Shown here: positions 1 to 5,900 of the stretch, piece after piece
Numbering within the stretch: the stretch's first letter is position 1
Layout: each line of letters opens with the position of its first letter
NCBI GenBank assembly: GCA_902803585.1
Contig: CADCQO010000281.1
Span: 1-6,364, forward strand
Direction of reading: 5' to 3'
Length of the DNA: 6,364 bases
From: an uncultured Ruminococcus sp.
Lineage (GTDB): Bacteria; Bacillota; Clostridia; Oscillospirales; Acutalibacteraceae
Program-made: the position numbers and the translations under genes
The notes under the pieces: generated by a model
What the model saw: only the letters and a program-made list of their open reading frames with translations
Database searches by the model: none
What the model was told of the DNA's origin: nothing

Positions 1-777
1 GATCTCCACAGCTATCAGCCGTCTGTTGATGATATCATGCTGATTGCGAACTGTGATGTGTTTGTGTATGTAGGCGGTGAATCTGATGCGTGGGTTACAG
101 ATGCCCTGAAACAGGCGGTGAATAAAAACATGAAAGTCATCAGCCTGATGGACGTACTCGGTGAAAATGCCAAACAGGAGGAAACCGTTGAAGGAATGCA
201 GGAGCATGAAGAAGGCGGGCGTGAACACGAAGAAGAACCAGAATACGATGAGCATGTGTGGCTTTCGCTGAATAACGCACAGCAGTTTACCCGTAAAATC
301 TGTGAAACAGTATCCGTCCTTGATACAAAAAATGCGGAAACCTACCGCAAAAATACAGAGGCATATTGTCAGCAGCTTGCGGCACTGCATACTGACTATC
401 AGAAAGCAGTACAGGCTTCTGCACAGAAGACGCTGCTGTTTGGTGACAGATTCCCGTTCCGCTATCTGACAGATGACTGCGGTATCCGGTATTACGCGGC
501 GTTTTCAGGCTGTTCGGCGGAAACAGAAGCCAGCTTCGATACGATTGTTTTTCTCGCCCGAAAGGTGGACGAACTGGGGCTGAAAGTCATTCTCACAACA
601 GAAAGTGCAGACGGTTCTGTGGCCAATACCATCAAAGACAGCACCAAAGACAAAAATCAGCGTATTCTGGCACTGGATTCGATGCAGTCGGTCACTTCAG
701 AGCATATTGCAAAAGGTGTGAGCTATCTGCAGATCATGAAAAGCAATCTGGACATTGTACAGCAGGCGTTAGCGTAA
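1..777 (+). CDS. znuA: Metal (zinc/manganese-class) ABC transporter substrate-binding protein, 5' partial
   Basis: Captures a divalent metal ion, probably zinc, outside the membrane and delivers it to the permease encoded downstream. The frame is open from base 1, so the signal peptide and start lie outside the window; the ATG at 37 is internal. Numbering from base 1, residues 1-8 (DLHSYQPS) carry the first ligand His3 of the ZnuA/TroA fold. An acidic, His-containing loop at about residues 62-85 has His69 and His76 and ends in DEHVW with the second ligand His85. The usual third His position reads FGDRFPFRY, with Asp149 where classic ZnuA has His. The motif CSAETEAS follows at about 171-178. 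The ATPase gene begins 19 bases after the stop, which fits one operon. Family assignment is firm; zinc rather than manganese is inferred from the His/acid-rich loop. Confidence 0.95.
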   Translation, partial: DLHSYQPSVDDIMLIANCDVFVYVGGESDAWVTDALKQAVNKNMKVISLMDVLGENAKQEETVEGMQEHEEGGREHEEEPEYDEHVWLSLNNAQQFTRKICETVSVLDTKNAETYRKNTEAYCQQLAALHTDYQKAVQASAQKTLLFGDRFPFRYLTDDCGIRYYAAFSGCSAETEASFDTIVFLARKVDELGLKVILTTESADGSVANTIKDSTKDKNQRILALDSMQSVTSEHIAKGVSYLQIMKSNLDIVQQALA

Positions 778-796
778 GGAGCGGAAAGGATTTTTT

Positions 797-1510
797 ATGG
801 CAATGATAAAGGTGAGCGATCTGACGCTGGGATATGAAAATCGTGCAATTATCACTAATCTCAGCTTTTCAGTAGAAGAAGGCGATTATCTTTGTATCGT
901 CGGGGAGAATGGCTCCGGCAAATCGACATTGATGAAAACGCTGCTCGGACTGCAAAAGCCCATGAGCGGTTCCATTGTATTTGGTGACGGGCTGCAAAAG
1001 AATGAAATCGGCTATTTGCCGCAGCAGACTGTCGTACAGAGGGATTTTCCGGCTTCAGTGCAGGAAATCGTACAATCAGGCTGTCAGGCACGATGTGGCT
1101 GGCGGCCCTTCTACAATAAGGAAGAAAAGCGTCTTGCTGAGCAGAACATGGAGCGCATGGGCATTAAAGAGTATGCCAGACGCTGTTATCGGGAACTTTC
1201 AGGCGGTCAGCAGCAGAGAGTACTGCTGGCGAGGGCTTTGTGTGCTACCCGAAAAATTTTGCTGCTTGATGAACCTGTGGCAGGACTGGATCCGAGGGTG
1301 ACAGCGGAAATGTACGAGCTGATTCACGGACTGAATCAGGAGGGCATCACGATTATTATGATTTCGCATGATATTACCGCCGCTGTCTGCTATGCTACCC
1401 ATGTACTGCATATCGGAAAGCGTACCTTCTTCGGTGCAAAGGAAGATTATCAGAACAGCGATTTCGGAAAGCTGTTTCAGATGCAGGAGGACGGAGAAAG
1501 CCATGTTTGA
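797..1510 (+). CDS. znuC: Metal ABC transporter ATP-binding protein (ZnuC/AdcC-like)
   Basis: Cytoplasmic ATPase that powers metal import through the adjacent permease. All nucleotide-binding motifs are visible in the 237 residues: Walker A GENGSGKST at 36-44, Q-loop Gln76 in YLPQQ, signature LSGGQQQR at 134-141, Walker B ILLLDEP at 154-160, and H-loop His191 in ISHD. The length is normal for the cluster-9 (zinc/manganese) ATPases. The ATG at 797 is chosen because AAAGGA lies 6 bases upstream; a second in-frame ATG at 803 is possible but less well spaced. The stop codon overlaps the start of the permease gene by 8 bases, which suggests translational coupling. The symbol is by family and operon position; the metal transported is not proved by sequence. 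Confidence 0.96.
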   Translation: MAMIKVSDLTLGYENRAIITNLSFSVEEGDYLCIVGENGSGKSTLMKTLLGLQKPMSGSIVFGDGLQKNEIGYLPQQTVVQRDFPASVQEIVQSGCQARCGWRPFYNKEEKRLAEQNMERMGIKEYARRCYRELSGGQQQRVLLARALCATRKILLLDEPVAGLDPRVTAEMYELIHGLNQEGITIIMISHDITAAVCYATHVLHIGKRTFFGAKEDYQNSDFGKLFQMQEDGESHV

Positions 1511-2339
1511 TACACTGATACACTATCTGGAATACCCCTTTGTGAGATATGCGCTGATTGTGGGGGTGCTGATTGCTTTGTGTTCCTCCCTTCTGGGGGT
1601 GATGCTGGTGCTGAAAAGATTTTCGTTCATCGGAGATGGTCTGTCACACGTTGCATTCGGTGCGATGGCGATTGCCGCTGTCCTTAACTTTACAGATCAG
1701 ATGCTGATTGTCATGCCGATCACGGTAGTCAGCGCCGTTTTGCTGCTGAGGACGGGACAGAATGCCAAAATCAAGGGCGATGCTGCCATTGCGATGATTT
1801 CAGTAGGTGCGCTGGCGTTCGGCTACCTGATGATGAATATTTTCTCGACTTCTTCCAACCTTTCAGGAGATGTATGCAGTACGCTGTTCGGGTCTACTTC
1901 CATGCTGACGCTGACATTGCGGGACGTTATTGTATGTGCAGTGATTTCTGTATTGGTGGTGGCGGTCTTTTTGCTGTGCTACAACAAGATTTTTGCAGTG
2001 ACGTTTGACGAGGGTTTTGCATCGGCGGTCGGTACAAAGGTAAAACGCTATAACCTGCTTCTGGCGGTCATCATCGCAGTGGTGATCGTTATGGCAATGA
2101 AACTGGTAGGTTCGCTTATGATATCGGCACTGGTCATTTTTCCTGCCATTTCCTCCATGCGGATTTTTAAGAGTTTTCGTTCCGTCACCATTTTCTCGGT
2201 CGTGCTGTCGGTCGTTTGTGCGGTGGCAGGAATGCTTATTTCCATTTTGGCAAGTACGCCTGTCGGTTCAACGATTGTAGCGGTAAATGTGGCTGCTTTT
2301 TTCCTGTGCTGGGGGGTCGGTCTGGCAGTAAGGCGGTAA
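1503..2339 (+). CDS. znuB: Metal ABC transporter permease (ZnuB/AdcB-like, ABC-3 family)
   Basis: Integral membrane channel subunit of the metal importer. The 278-residue product is strongly hydrophobic with about eight probable membrane spans. It carries two family hallmarks: a conserved stretch near the N-terminus reading LKRFSFIGDGLSHVAFGA, and near the C-terminus KLVGSLMISALVIFPA, the permease region expected to contact the ATPase. The frame is open much further upstream, but those codons lie over the ATPase gene and read as non-membrane sequence. The ATG at 1503 is therefore chosen, with AGGAGG at 1485-1490 and GGAG at 1493-1496 ahead of it. The overlap with the ATPase gene supports one operon. 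The C-terminus LAVRR is a plausible natural end. No convincing terminator follows. Confidence 0.95.
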   Translation: MFDTLIHYLEYPFVRYALIVGVLIALCSSLLGVMLVLKRFSFIGDGLSHVAFGAMAIAAVLNFTDQMLIVMPITVVSAVLLLRTGQNAKIKGDAAIAMISVGALAFGYLMMNIFSTSSNLSGDVCSTLFGSTSMLTLTLRDVIVCAVISVLVVAVFLLCYNKIFAVTFDEGFASAVGTKVKRYNLLLAVIIAVVIVMAMKLVGSLMISALVIFPAISSMRIFKSFRSVTIFSVVLSVVCAVAGMLISILASTPVGSTIVAVNVAAFFLCWGVGLAVRR

Positions 2340-2506
2340 TATTGCGGCTGCCGATACAAAAAATGTACATAACACTGCTGAAAAAGCGTTTGTTTCGGAC
2401 GATTTGGAATAATCTATGAACATCGGAGCCGGAAAGTTGTCCCAGAGGGGATTTTCTTGTCATATTTTACAAAGTAAACAAAATCATATATAATTTTTTG
2501 ATATGC
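2340..2506. other. Non-coding gap after the metal transport operon
   Basis: No convincing gene lies between the permease stop and the signal peptidase promoter. The only terminator-like element is a 4-base-pair hairpin, TCCC-AGAG-GGGA at 2439-2450, followed by TTTTCTTGT. It is too weak to call as the operon terminator with confidence, so read-through into the signal peptidase gene is possible. The last 50 bases are strongly A/T-rich, as expected upstream of a promoter. Confidence 0.5.
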
Positions 2507-2535
2507 TTGTATTTTTTGATGCTTTGTGGTAGAAT
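2507..2535 (+). promoter_or_regulatory. Probable sigma-A promoter of the signal peptidase gene
   Basis: The -35 candidate TTGTAT (2507-2512) is separated by 17 bases from TAGAAT (2530-2535), which is preceded by TGG and so forms an extended -10 element. The predicted transcript start is near 2542. This is pattern matching only; the -35 box is weak and the extended -10 carries most of the support. Confidence 0.6.
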
Positions 2536-2557
2536 TTTGACAGATGTTTTTTAGGAA

Positions 2558-2665
2558 ATGAACGAAAAAAGTCTGCCGACGGCGGCCTGAAAATACCGCA
2601 GCAGTGTCGGAGGACACAGAGCTGAAGTCGGATAAGCCGGCAGAACAGGAAGTGAGGTGTTCGAG
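2558..2665 (+). other. Possible frame-disrupted N-terminal extension of the signal peptidase
   Basis: An ATG at 2558 is in the same frame as the signal peptidase start at 2666 and reads MNEKSLPTAA before a TGA at 2588. From about 2586 the +1 frame is open and reads PENTAAVSEDTELK, then SDKPAEQE, until about 2651. The original frame then reads SEVFE directly into MKSQF. The shifted segment has the same Ala/Glu/Lys/Ser/Asp-rich character as the C-terminal tail of this enzyme. One single-base gain and one single-base loss would join all parts into one cytoplasmic extension. No good ribosome binding site precedes 2558. It may be a relic, a sequence error or coincidence. Confidence 0.35.
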
Positions 2666-3277
2666 ATGAAGTCACAGTTTCTTAAAGTGTGGAGCGTTGT
2701 TTCAACTGTTCTGGTTATCATGATTGTGCTGTTTGCAATATTTCTTACGGGCGCAAGACTAATGGGCTTCCGTGTGTTCAATATTATATCAGGCAGTATG
2801 ACACCTGAATACAACGTGGGCGATCTGATTTATGTCAAAAGTGTCCCGCCGGCGAAAATCAAGGTCGGTGACCCGATTACCTTTGTGCTGAATGAGAATC
2901 TTGTTGTTGTAACTCACAGAGTTGTCAGAATTGATGCGGAAAATCAGCACTTCTATACAAAGGGCGATGCAAATGAAACGATTGATTCCTCGCCGGTGCA
3001 TTTCAACAATGTTATCGGTGTACCGCAGTTCAAAATTCCGATGCTCGGCTATGTATCAGATTTTATCCAGTACCCGCCGGGAATGTATATTACGATCGGG
3101 ATTTGTGCGGTGCTGATCTTTGTTGTATTCCTTCCGGATATTGTCGGCAAAAGCAGGAAGAAAAAAGCGGCAAAGCTGACAGCCGGCAGTGAAAGCGTAC
3201 AGCCTGCTGAAAACGGTGAAAGCGCACAAAAGGCGGGTCAGTCCGCCGATACAGCCAAAAAAACCGCTGATGACTGA
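2666..3277 (+). CDS. sipW: ER-type signal peptidase I (SipW-like, S26B)
   Basis: Membrane protease that removes signal peptides from exported proteins on the outer face of the membrane. Of 203 residues, about 11-33 form the N-terminal membrane anchor. The nucleophile motif SGSMTPEYNVGDL has Ser44; VVTHRVV at 81-87 has His84, which replaces the Lys of ordinary bacterial signal peptidases; FYTKGDANETID at 96-107 supplies Asp101 and Asp107. This Ser-His-Asp arrangement defines the ER/SipW type. A second membrane span lies at about 140-157, followed by a basic KSRKKK patch and a charged Ala/Glu/Lys-rich tail. The ATG at 2666 is chosen because GAGGTG (2654-2659) lies 6 bases upstream; the GTG at 2657 is in frame but sits inside that site. 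No TasA-like substrate gene is adjacent, so the symbol reflects family only. Confidence 0.93.
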   Translation: MKSQFLKVWSVVSTVLVIMIVLFAIFLTGARLMGFRVFNIISGSMTPEYNVGDLIYVKSVPPAKIKVGDPITFVLNENLVVVTHRVVRIDAENQHFYTKGDANETIDSSPVHFNNVIGVPQFKIPMLGYVSDFIQYPPGMYITIGICAVLIFVVFLPDIVGKSRKKKAAKLTAGSESVQPAENGESAQKAGQSADTAKKTADD

Positions 3278-3349
3278 GGTTTTATCCTGAATCGGCAAGA
3301 AGACTCCGAATACTACAGACGGTGAGTACATCACCCCTTCCTTTCAATC

Positions 3350-3379
3350 CCTCGTACAAAGTGTACGGGGAATTTTTTT
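3350..3379 (+). terminator. Rho-independent terminator after the signal peptidase gene
   Basis: CCTCGTACA (3350-3358) pairs with TGTACGGGG (3362-3370) over 9 base pairs, one of them G-U, around an AAG loop. Two A residues and a run of seven T (3373-3379) follow. It lies about 70 bases after the stop codon and isolates this gene from the tRNA unit. Confidence 0.85.
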
Positions 3380-3422
3380 GCGAAAAAAGACAAACTTTTT
3401 GAAAAAAATTTTAAAATAGGGC

Positions 3423-3451
3423 TTGCATTTTCCGAAAAGATGTGGTAATAT
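3423..3451 (+). promoter_or_regulatory. Promoter of the tRNA-Arg gene
   Basis: TTGCAT (3423-3428) is followed 17 bases later by TAATAT (3446-3451) preceded by TGG, an extended -10. The predicted start near 3458 leaves a precursor leader of about 18 bases before the mature tRNA. Confidence 0.8.
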
Positions 3452-3475
3452 ATTTGAGTACCCGATAGGGTGTAT

Positions 3476-3549
3476 GCGCCGGTAGCTCAGCTGGATAGAG
3501 TGACTGGCTACGAACCAGTAGGTCAGGGGTTCGAGTCCCTTCCGGCGCG
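3476..3549 (+). tRNA. tRNA-Arg (anticodon ACG)
   Basis: Carries arginine to CGU, CGC and CGA codons after deamination of A34 to inosine. The full cloverleaf can be drawn: acceptor GCGCCGG (3476-3482) with CCGGCGC (3542-3548); D stem GCTC/GAGT with one G-U pair; anticodon stem ACTGG/CCAGT around loop CTACGAA, with anticodon ACG at 3510-3512; five-base variable loop; T stem AGGGG/CCCTT around TTCGAGT. The discriminator base is G3549. The 3' CCA is not encoded, so it must be added by CCA-adding enzyme. The gene stands alone between its own promoter and terminator. Both strands yield spurious open frames of the VAQLDRVTGYEPVGQG and EGTRTPDLL kinds often misannotated as proteins. Confidence 0.98.
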
Positions 3550-3553
3550 TGGA

Positions 3554-3592
3554 AAAGAGTTGATTCTGTATGGAATCGGCTCTTTCTTTTTT
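3554..3592 (+). terminator. Rho-independent terminator of the tRNA-Arg gene
   Basis: AAAGAGTTGATTC (3554-3566) pairs with GAATCGGCTCTTT (3573-3585) over 13 base pairs including two G-U pairs, with a TGTATG loop and a CTTTTTT tail. It begins 5 bases after the tRNA. Confidence 0.92.
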
Positions 3593-3610
3593 GGAGCGTA
3601 TTTCGCACGA

Positions 3611-3722
3611 GTGCCAGACGGAGCAGCAGTTCACTGTCCGCAAGCCTGCATGCAGGGATTCGGGTTCTTTCCGGTACATAGAAAACAGTTGATTCTGTAT
3701 GGCATCGGCGCTTTTATTTTTG
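3611..3722 (+). pseudogene. Decayed tandem copy of tRNA-Arg and its terminator
   Basis: The stretch 3653-3722 aligns without gaps to 3524-3593 (T arm, acceptor 3' strand and terminator of the tRNA-Arg unit) with 57 of 70 bases identical, an offset of 129 bases. Upstream, GTGCCAG at 3611-3617 matches the tRNA acceptor 5' strand if about 6 bases were lost from the D arm. GTGCCAG can still pair with CCGGTAC (3671-3677) at six of seven positions, and the T stem AGGGA/TCTTT remains pairable. The D and anticodon arms do not fold, the T-loop A58 is G (3663), and the copied terminator stem has three mismatches. It is therefore not a working tRNA. No promoter precedes it. It could be a tandem-duplication relic or a scar of an integrated element. 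Confidence 0.75.
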
Positions 3723-3829
3723 CCGTCCCTCCAAAATTGAAACTGGAAGCGGCGGTCTGGCAGAACGTGCCAAAATGGTAGGGTAGGTTGCAACAATTGT
3801 GTTGTTTAAATATGTATATATTGCTACTT
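3723..3829. other. Intergenic spacer, nothing recognised
   Basis: No gene is seen here. Two small perfect inverted repeats are present: GGCA-GAACG-TGCC at 3759-3771 and CAACA-ATTG-TGTTG at 3791-3804. Neither is followed by a convincing T run, so they are not called as terminators. Confidence 0.4.
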
Positions 3830-3867
3830 CTCTTATGTTTTGCATAAAAATCTTGACAATATAAGAG
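3830..3867. repeat. Overlapping inverted repeats around the -35 box, possible operator
   Basis: TTATG (3833-3837) and CATAA (3843-3847) form a dyad with a 5-base spacer just upstream of the -35 box. CTCTTAT (3830-3836) and ATAAGAG (3861-3867) form a perfect 7-base dyad that brackets the -35 box. Their location is typical of repressor sites, but no regulator family is recognised, and A/T-rich DNA yields such dyads by chance. Confidence 0.35.
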
Positions 3868-3880
3868 GATTTAGTATAAA
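3853..3880 (+). promoter_or_regulatory. Strong sigma-A promoter upstream of rny
   Basis: A perfect TTGACA (3853-3858) is followed after 16 bases by TATAAA (3875-3880); TAAAAT at 3877-3882 is an alternative at 18 bases. The expected start is near 3888. The next confident gene on this strand is rny, about 450 bases downstream, so the promoter drives either a long rny leader or a separate small transcript. Confidence 0.8.
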
Positions 3881-3887
3881 ATAAATC

Positions 3888-4054
3888 TGTAGGCACAAGG
3901 AATATTTGTATTTTGTGACCGAAAAAACTTTTATACCCCATCTGCGTTTTCATCTCAATGTGTAAGCTGTTGAGGGGTCAGGCGTGTTTTCTTTTCATCT
4001 TTTTCTTTCTTGGAAGATGACTGTGTATATTCGTTTAATATTTAACCCCGTTTC
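3888..4054 (+). other. Foldable leader segment or possible small RNA upstream of rny
   Basis: Directly after the predicted transcript start, CACAA (3894-3898) plus AATA (3901-3904) pairs with TATT plus TTGTG (3909-3917), giving 9 base pairs with a GG bulge and a TTTG loop. A second, looser fold pairs AAAAC (3924-3928) with GTTTT (3986-3990), ACCCC (3935-3939) or its first four bases with GGGGT (3974-3978), and CTCAA (3954-3958) with TTGAG (3970-3974), then runs into T-rich sequence. It matches no riboswitch, 6S, SRP, tmRNA or RNase P consensus that I can recall. Whether transcription ends near 4010 or continues to rny cannot be told by eye. Confidence 0.35.
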
Positions 4055-4249
4055 GTGAGTGCCGGATTGTGTTGTGGACAGTGCGGTGGATTTTTTATCA
4101 CTTGTGTCCCTGCTGTACAGGCAGAGGATGTTGTCAAATATTACCTGAATCATGTCATTGCAGTATGCCGGCATCCGTTTTGGCCGGACTGTGATAAAGG
4201 AGCGTTTTCTATTGTGAAGAAAAACGGAGAAAAGAATATCGTATCATAA
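4055..4249 (+). other. Protein-like open frame of unknown status in the rny leader
   Basis: A 64-codon frame starting at GTG reads like a real protein: it is Cys-rich at the start (CCGQCGG), then EDVVKYYLNHVIAVCRH, PFWPDCDKG and a lysine-rich end. It has no ribosome binding site, no in-frame ATG, and a stop only 10 bases upstream of the GTG, so it may be the tail of a lost gene rather than an expressed one. Within it, GTG at 4214 is preceded by AAAGGAG (4196-4202) and would give an 11-residue peptide. I do not recognise a family. Confidence 0.25.
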
Positions 4250-4340
4250 TTCCCCCGCGGCACCTTTGAGCTGATGAATGGATTTTCAGAAGGTATAGGA
4301 ACATCAGAATCTAATTCAAATCAGGAGGTGTCAGTTCATT

Positions 4341-5894
4341 ATGGAACCTATTGTTGCCATTATTCTTATTGTTTTTGTGGCAGGAGTAGTTGGTACAGGT
4401 GCTTTTTTTGTGGGTATTCAGTATCGGAAAAAGGTAGGCGAAACAAAAATCGGTTCTGCCGAGAAGGAAGCTGAACGTATCAGGGAAGAAGCACAGCGTG
4501 AGGCGGAAGCATTTAAAAAAGAAGCAGTGATTGCCGGTAAAGATGAGGCGCATAAGCTGCTGACCGATGCGGAACATGAAATTGCTGACAGACGGAAAGA
4601 AATCCAGCGTCAGGAAAGAAGAATTCAGCAAAAAGAAGAATCTGTAGAAAAGAAGCTTGAGAACTTAGAGAAAAAAGAAGAGATTGTCAACCAGAAAATC
4701 AAGGCTGCTGAGGATCGTCTGGAAGAAGCAGAGAAAATCAAGCAGAGCGAAATGGGCGTTCTGGAGAGAATTTCCGGCTTTACACAGGAGCAGGCAAAGG
4801 CTTATATTCTGGATCATCTCGATGACGAATTGGCGCATGAAAAAGCCGTCAAAATCATGGAGTACGAACAGAAAACCAAAGAGCAGTGTGAAAAAACCGC
4901 CCGCGAAATTATCTCGTTGTCCATTCAGCGTGTGGCTGCAGATCATGTCAGCGAATCAACGGTTTCTGTTGTTCCGCTGCCCAGTGATGAGATGAAGGGC
5001 CGCATCATTGGCCGTGAGGGTCGTAATATCCGTGCCCTTGAAACACTTACAGGTGTTGATTTGATTATTGATGACACACCAGAAGCTATTACATTGTCCT
5101 GCTTTGAGCCGGTTAAACGTGAAATTGCCCGTATTACACTTGAAAAGCTCATTGCAGACGGACGTATTCACCCCTCCAAGATCGAGGAAATGTATGAAAA
5201 GGCTCGCCGTGAGGTAGAACATATCGTAAAATCTGAGGGCGAAAGAGCAATTATCGAGGCCGGTATCAACAGCATTCATCCGGAGCTTGTCAAGCTGCTG
5301 GGCCGTCTGCATTTCCGCACCAGCTATGGTCAGAATGTGCTTGACCACTCACTGGAGGTAGCTTATCTGGCAGGTATGATGGCCTCTGAACTGGGTCTGG
5401 AGCCGACAATGGCCCGCCGTGCCGGTTTGCTGCACGATATCGGCAAGGCACTTGACCACGATATCGAAGGCTCTCATATTGAGATCGGTGTTGATGTTGC
5501 CCGTAAGTATAAGGAAAATGAAATGGTTGTTCATGCTATCCATGCTCATCACGGTGATGTGGAAGCCAAGACGATCATTGCTTGTCTGGTACAGGCGGCA
5601 GATGCGATTTCTGCGGCTCGTCCGGGTGCCAGAAGAGAAAATCTGGAAAACTACATCAAGCGTCTTGAGAAGCTCGAAGAGGTTGCGTCCTCATTTGACG
5701 GTGTGGAACGCTGCTTTGCTATTCAGGCAGGACGTGAGATCCGCATTATTGTGAAGCCTGAAAGGATCAAAGATGATGATATGGTGCTGCTGGCTCGTGA
5801 TATCTGTAAAAAGATTGAAGAAGAGGTAGAGTATCCTGGTCAGATCAAGGTCAATATTATCCGTGAATCCCGTGCAATTGAATATGCCCGATAA
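4341..5894 (+). CDS. rny: Ribonuclease Y
   Basis: Membrane-anchored endoribonuclease that starts decay of many mRNAs and takes part in RNA processing in Firmicutes. The 517 residues match the usual length of about 520. Order of parts: membrane anchor at about 4-26; long charged coiled coil at about 35-190; KH RNA-binding domain with GREG loop at 224-227 in KGRIIGREGRNIRALE; HD phosphohydrolase domain with DHSLE (His336), LLHDIGKA (His365-Asp366, the metal-binding pair corresponding to His368-Asp369 of the Bacillus subtilis enzyme), HAIHAHHGD at 398-406, and AADAISAARPGARRE at 419-433. The C-terminal RESRAIEYAR is the usual ending. AGGAGGTG at 4323-4330 lies 10 bases before the ATG and fixes the start. 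It appears monocistronic, between a long leader and a strong terminator. Confidence 0.99.
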   Translation: MEPIVAIILIVFVAGVVGTGAFFVGIQYRKKVGETKIGSAEKEAERIREEAQREAEAFKKEAVIAGKDEAHKLLTDAEHEIADRRKEIQRQERRIQQKEESVEKKLENLEKKEEIVNQKIKAAEDRLEEAEKIKQSEMGVLERISGFTQEQAKAYILDHLDDELAHEKAVKIMEYEQKTKEQCEKTAREIISLSIQRVAADHVSESTVSVVPLPSDEMKGRIIGREGRNIRALETLTGVDLIIDDTPEAITLSCFEPVKREIARITLEKLIADGRIHPSKIEEMYEKARREVEHIVKSEGERAIIEAGINSIHPELVKLLGRLHFRTSYGQNVLDHSLEVAYLAGMMASELGLEPTMARRAGLLHDIGKALDHDIEGSHIEIGVDVARKYKENEMVVHAIHAHHGDVEAKTIIACLVQAADAISAARPGARRENLENYIKRLEKLEEVASSFDGVERCFAIQAGREIRIIVKPERIKDDDMVLLARDICKKIEEEVEYPGQIKVNIIRESRAIEYAR

Positions 5895-5900
5895 ACTGTC

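Noticed and set aside
1368..1502. Longer permease start at 1368
   Set aside because: Those codons lie inside the ATPase gene and read as non-membrane, Cys/Arg-rich sequence. The ATG at 1503 has good ribosome binding sites and gives the family's normal N-terminus.
2439..2456. TCCC-AGAG-GGGA hairpin with TTTT as terminator of the metal transport operon
   Set aside because: Only four base pairs and an interrupted T run; too weak to annotate as a terminator.
2657..2659. GTG at 2657 as the signal peptidase start
   Set aside because: It lies within the GAGGTG ribosome binding site that is correctly spaced for the ATG at 2666, and has no good site of its own.
3470..3781. Open frame of 103 codons over the tRNA-Arg and its downstream relic (MYAPVAQLDRVTGYEP...)
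   Set aside because: It is a translation of the tRNA gene, its terminator and the decayed copy; the internal protein 'repeat' GKELILYGIG/RKQLILYGIG is the duplicated terminator. This type of false protein is common in databases.
3344..3796. Reverse-strand open frames across the same region (with RKGLEPLTYWFVASHS and EGTRTPDLLVRS)
   Set aside because: These are antisense readings of the tRNA and its duplicate, with no ribosome binding site, and are well-known spurious annotations.
3958..4020. 20-codon hydrophobic ORF in the rny leader (MCKLLRGQACFLFIFFFLGR)
   Set aside because: No ribosome binding site precedes it, and the Phe-rich run simply reflects the T-rich stretch.
4266..4299. TTGAGC/TATAGG as a second promoter near rny
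   Set aside because: The spacing is 22 bases and the -10 match is poor.
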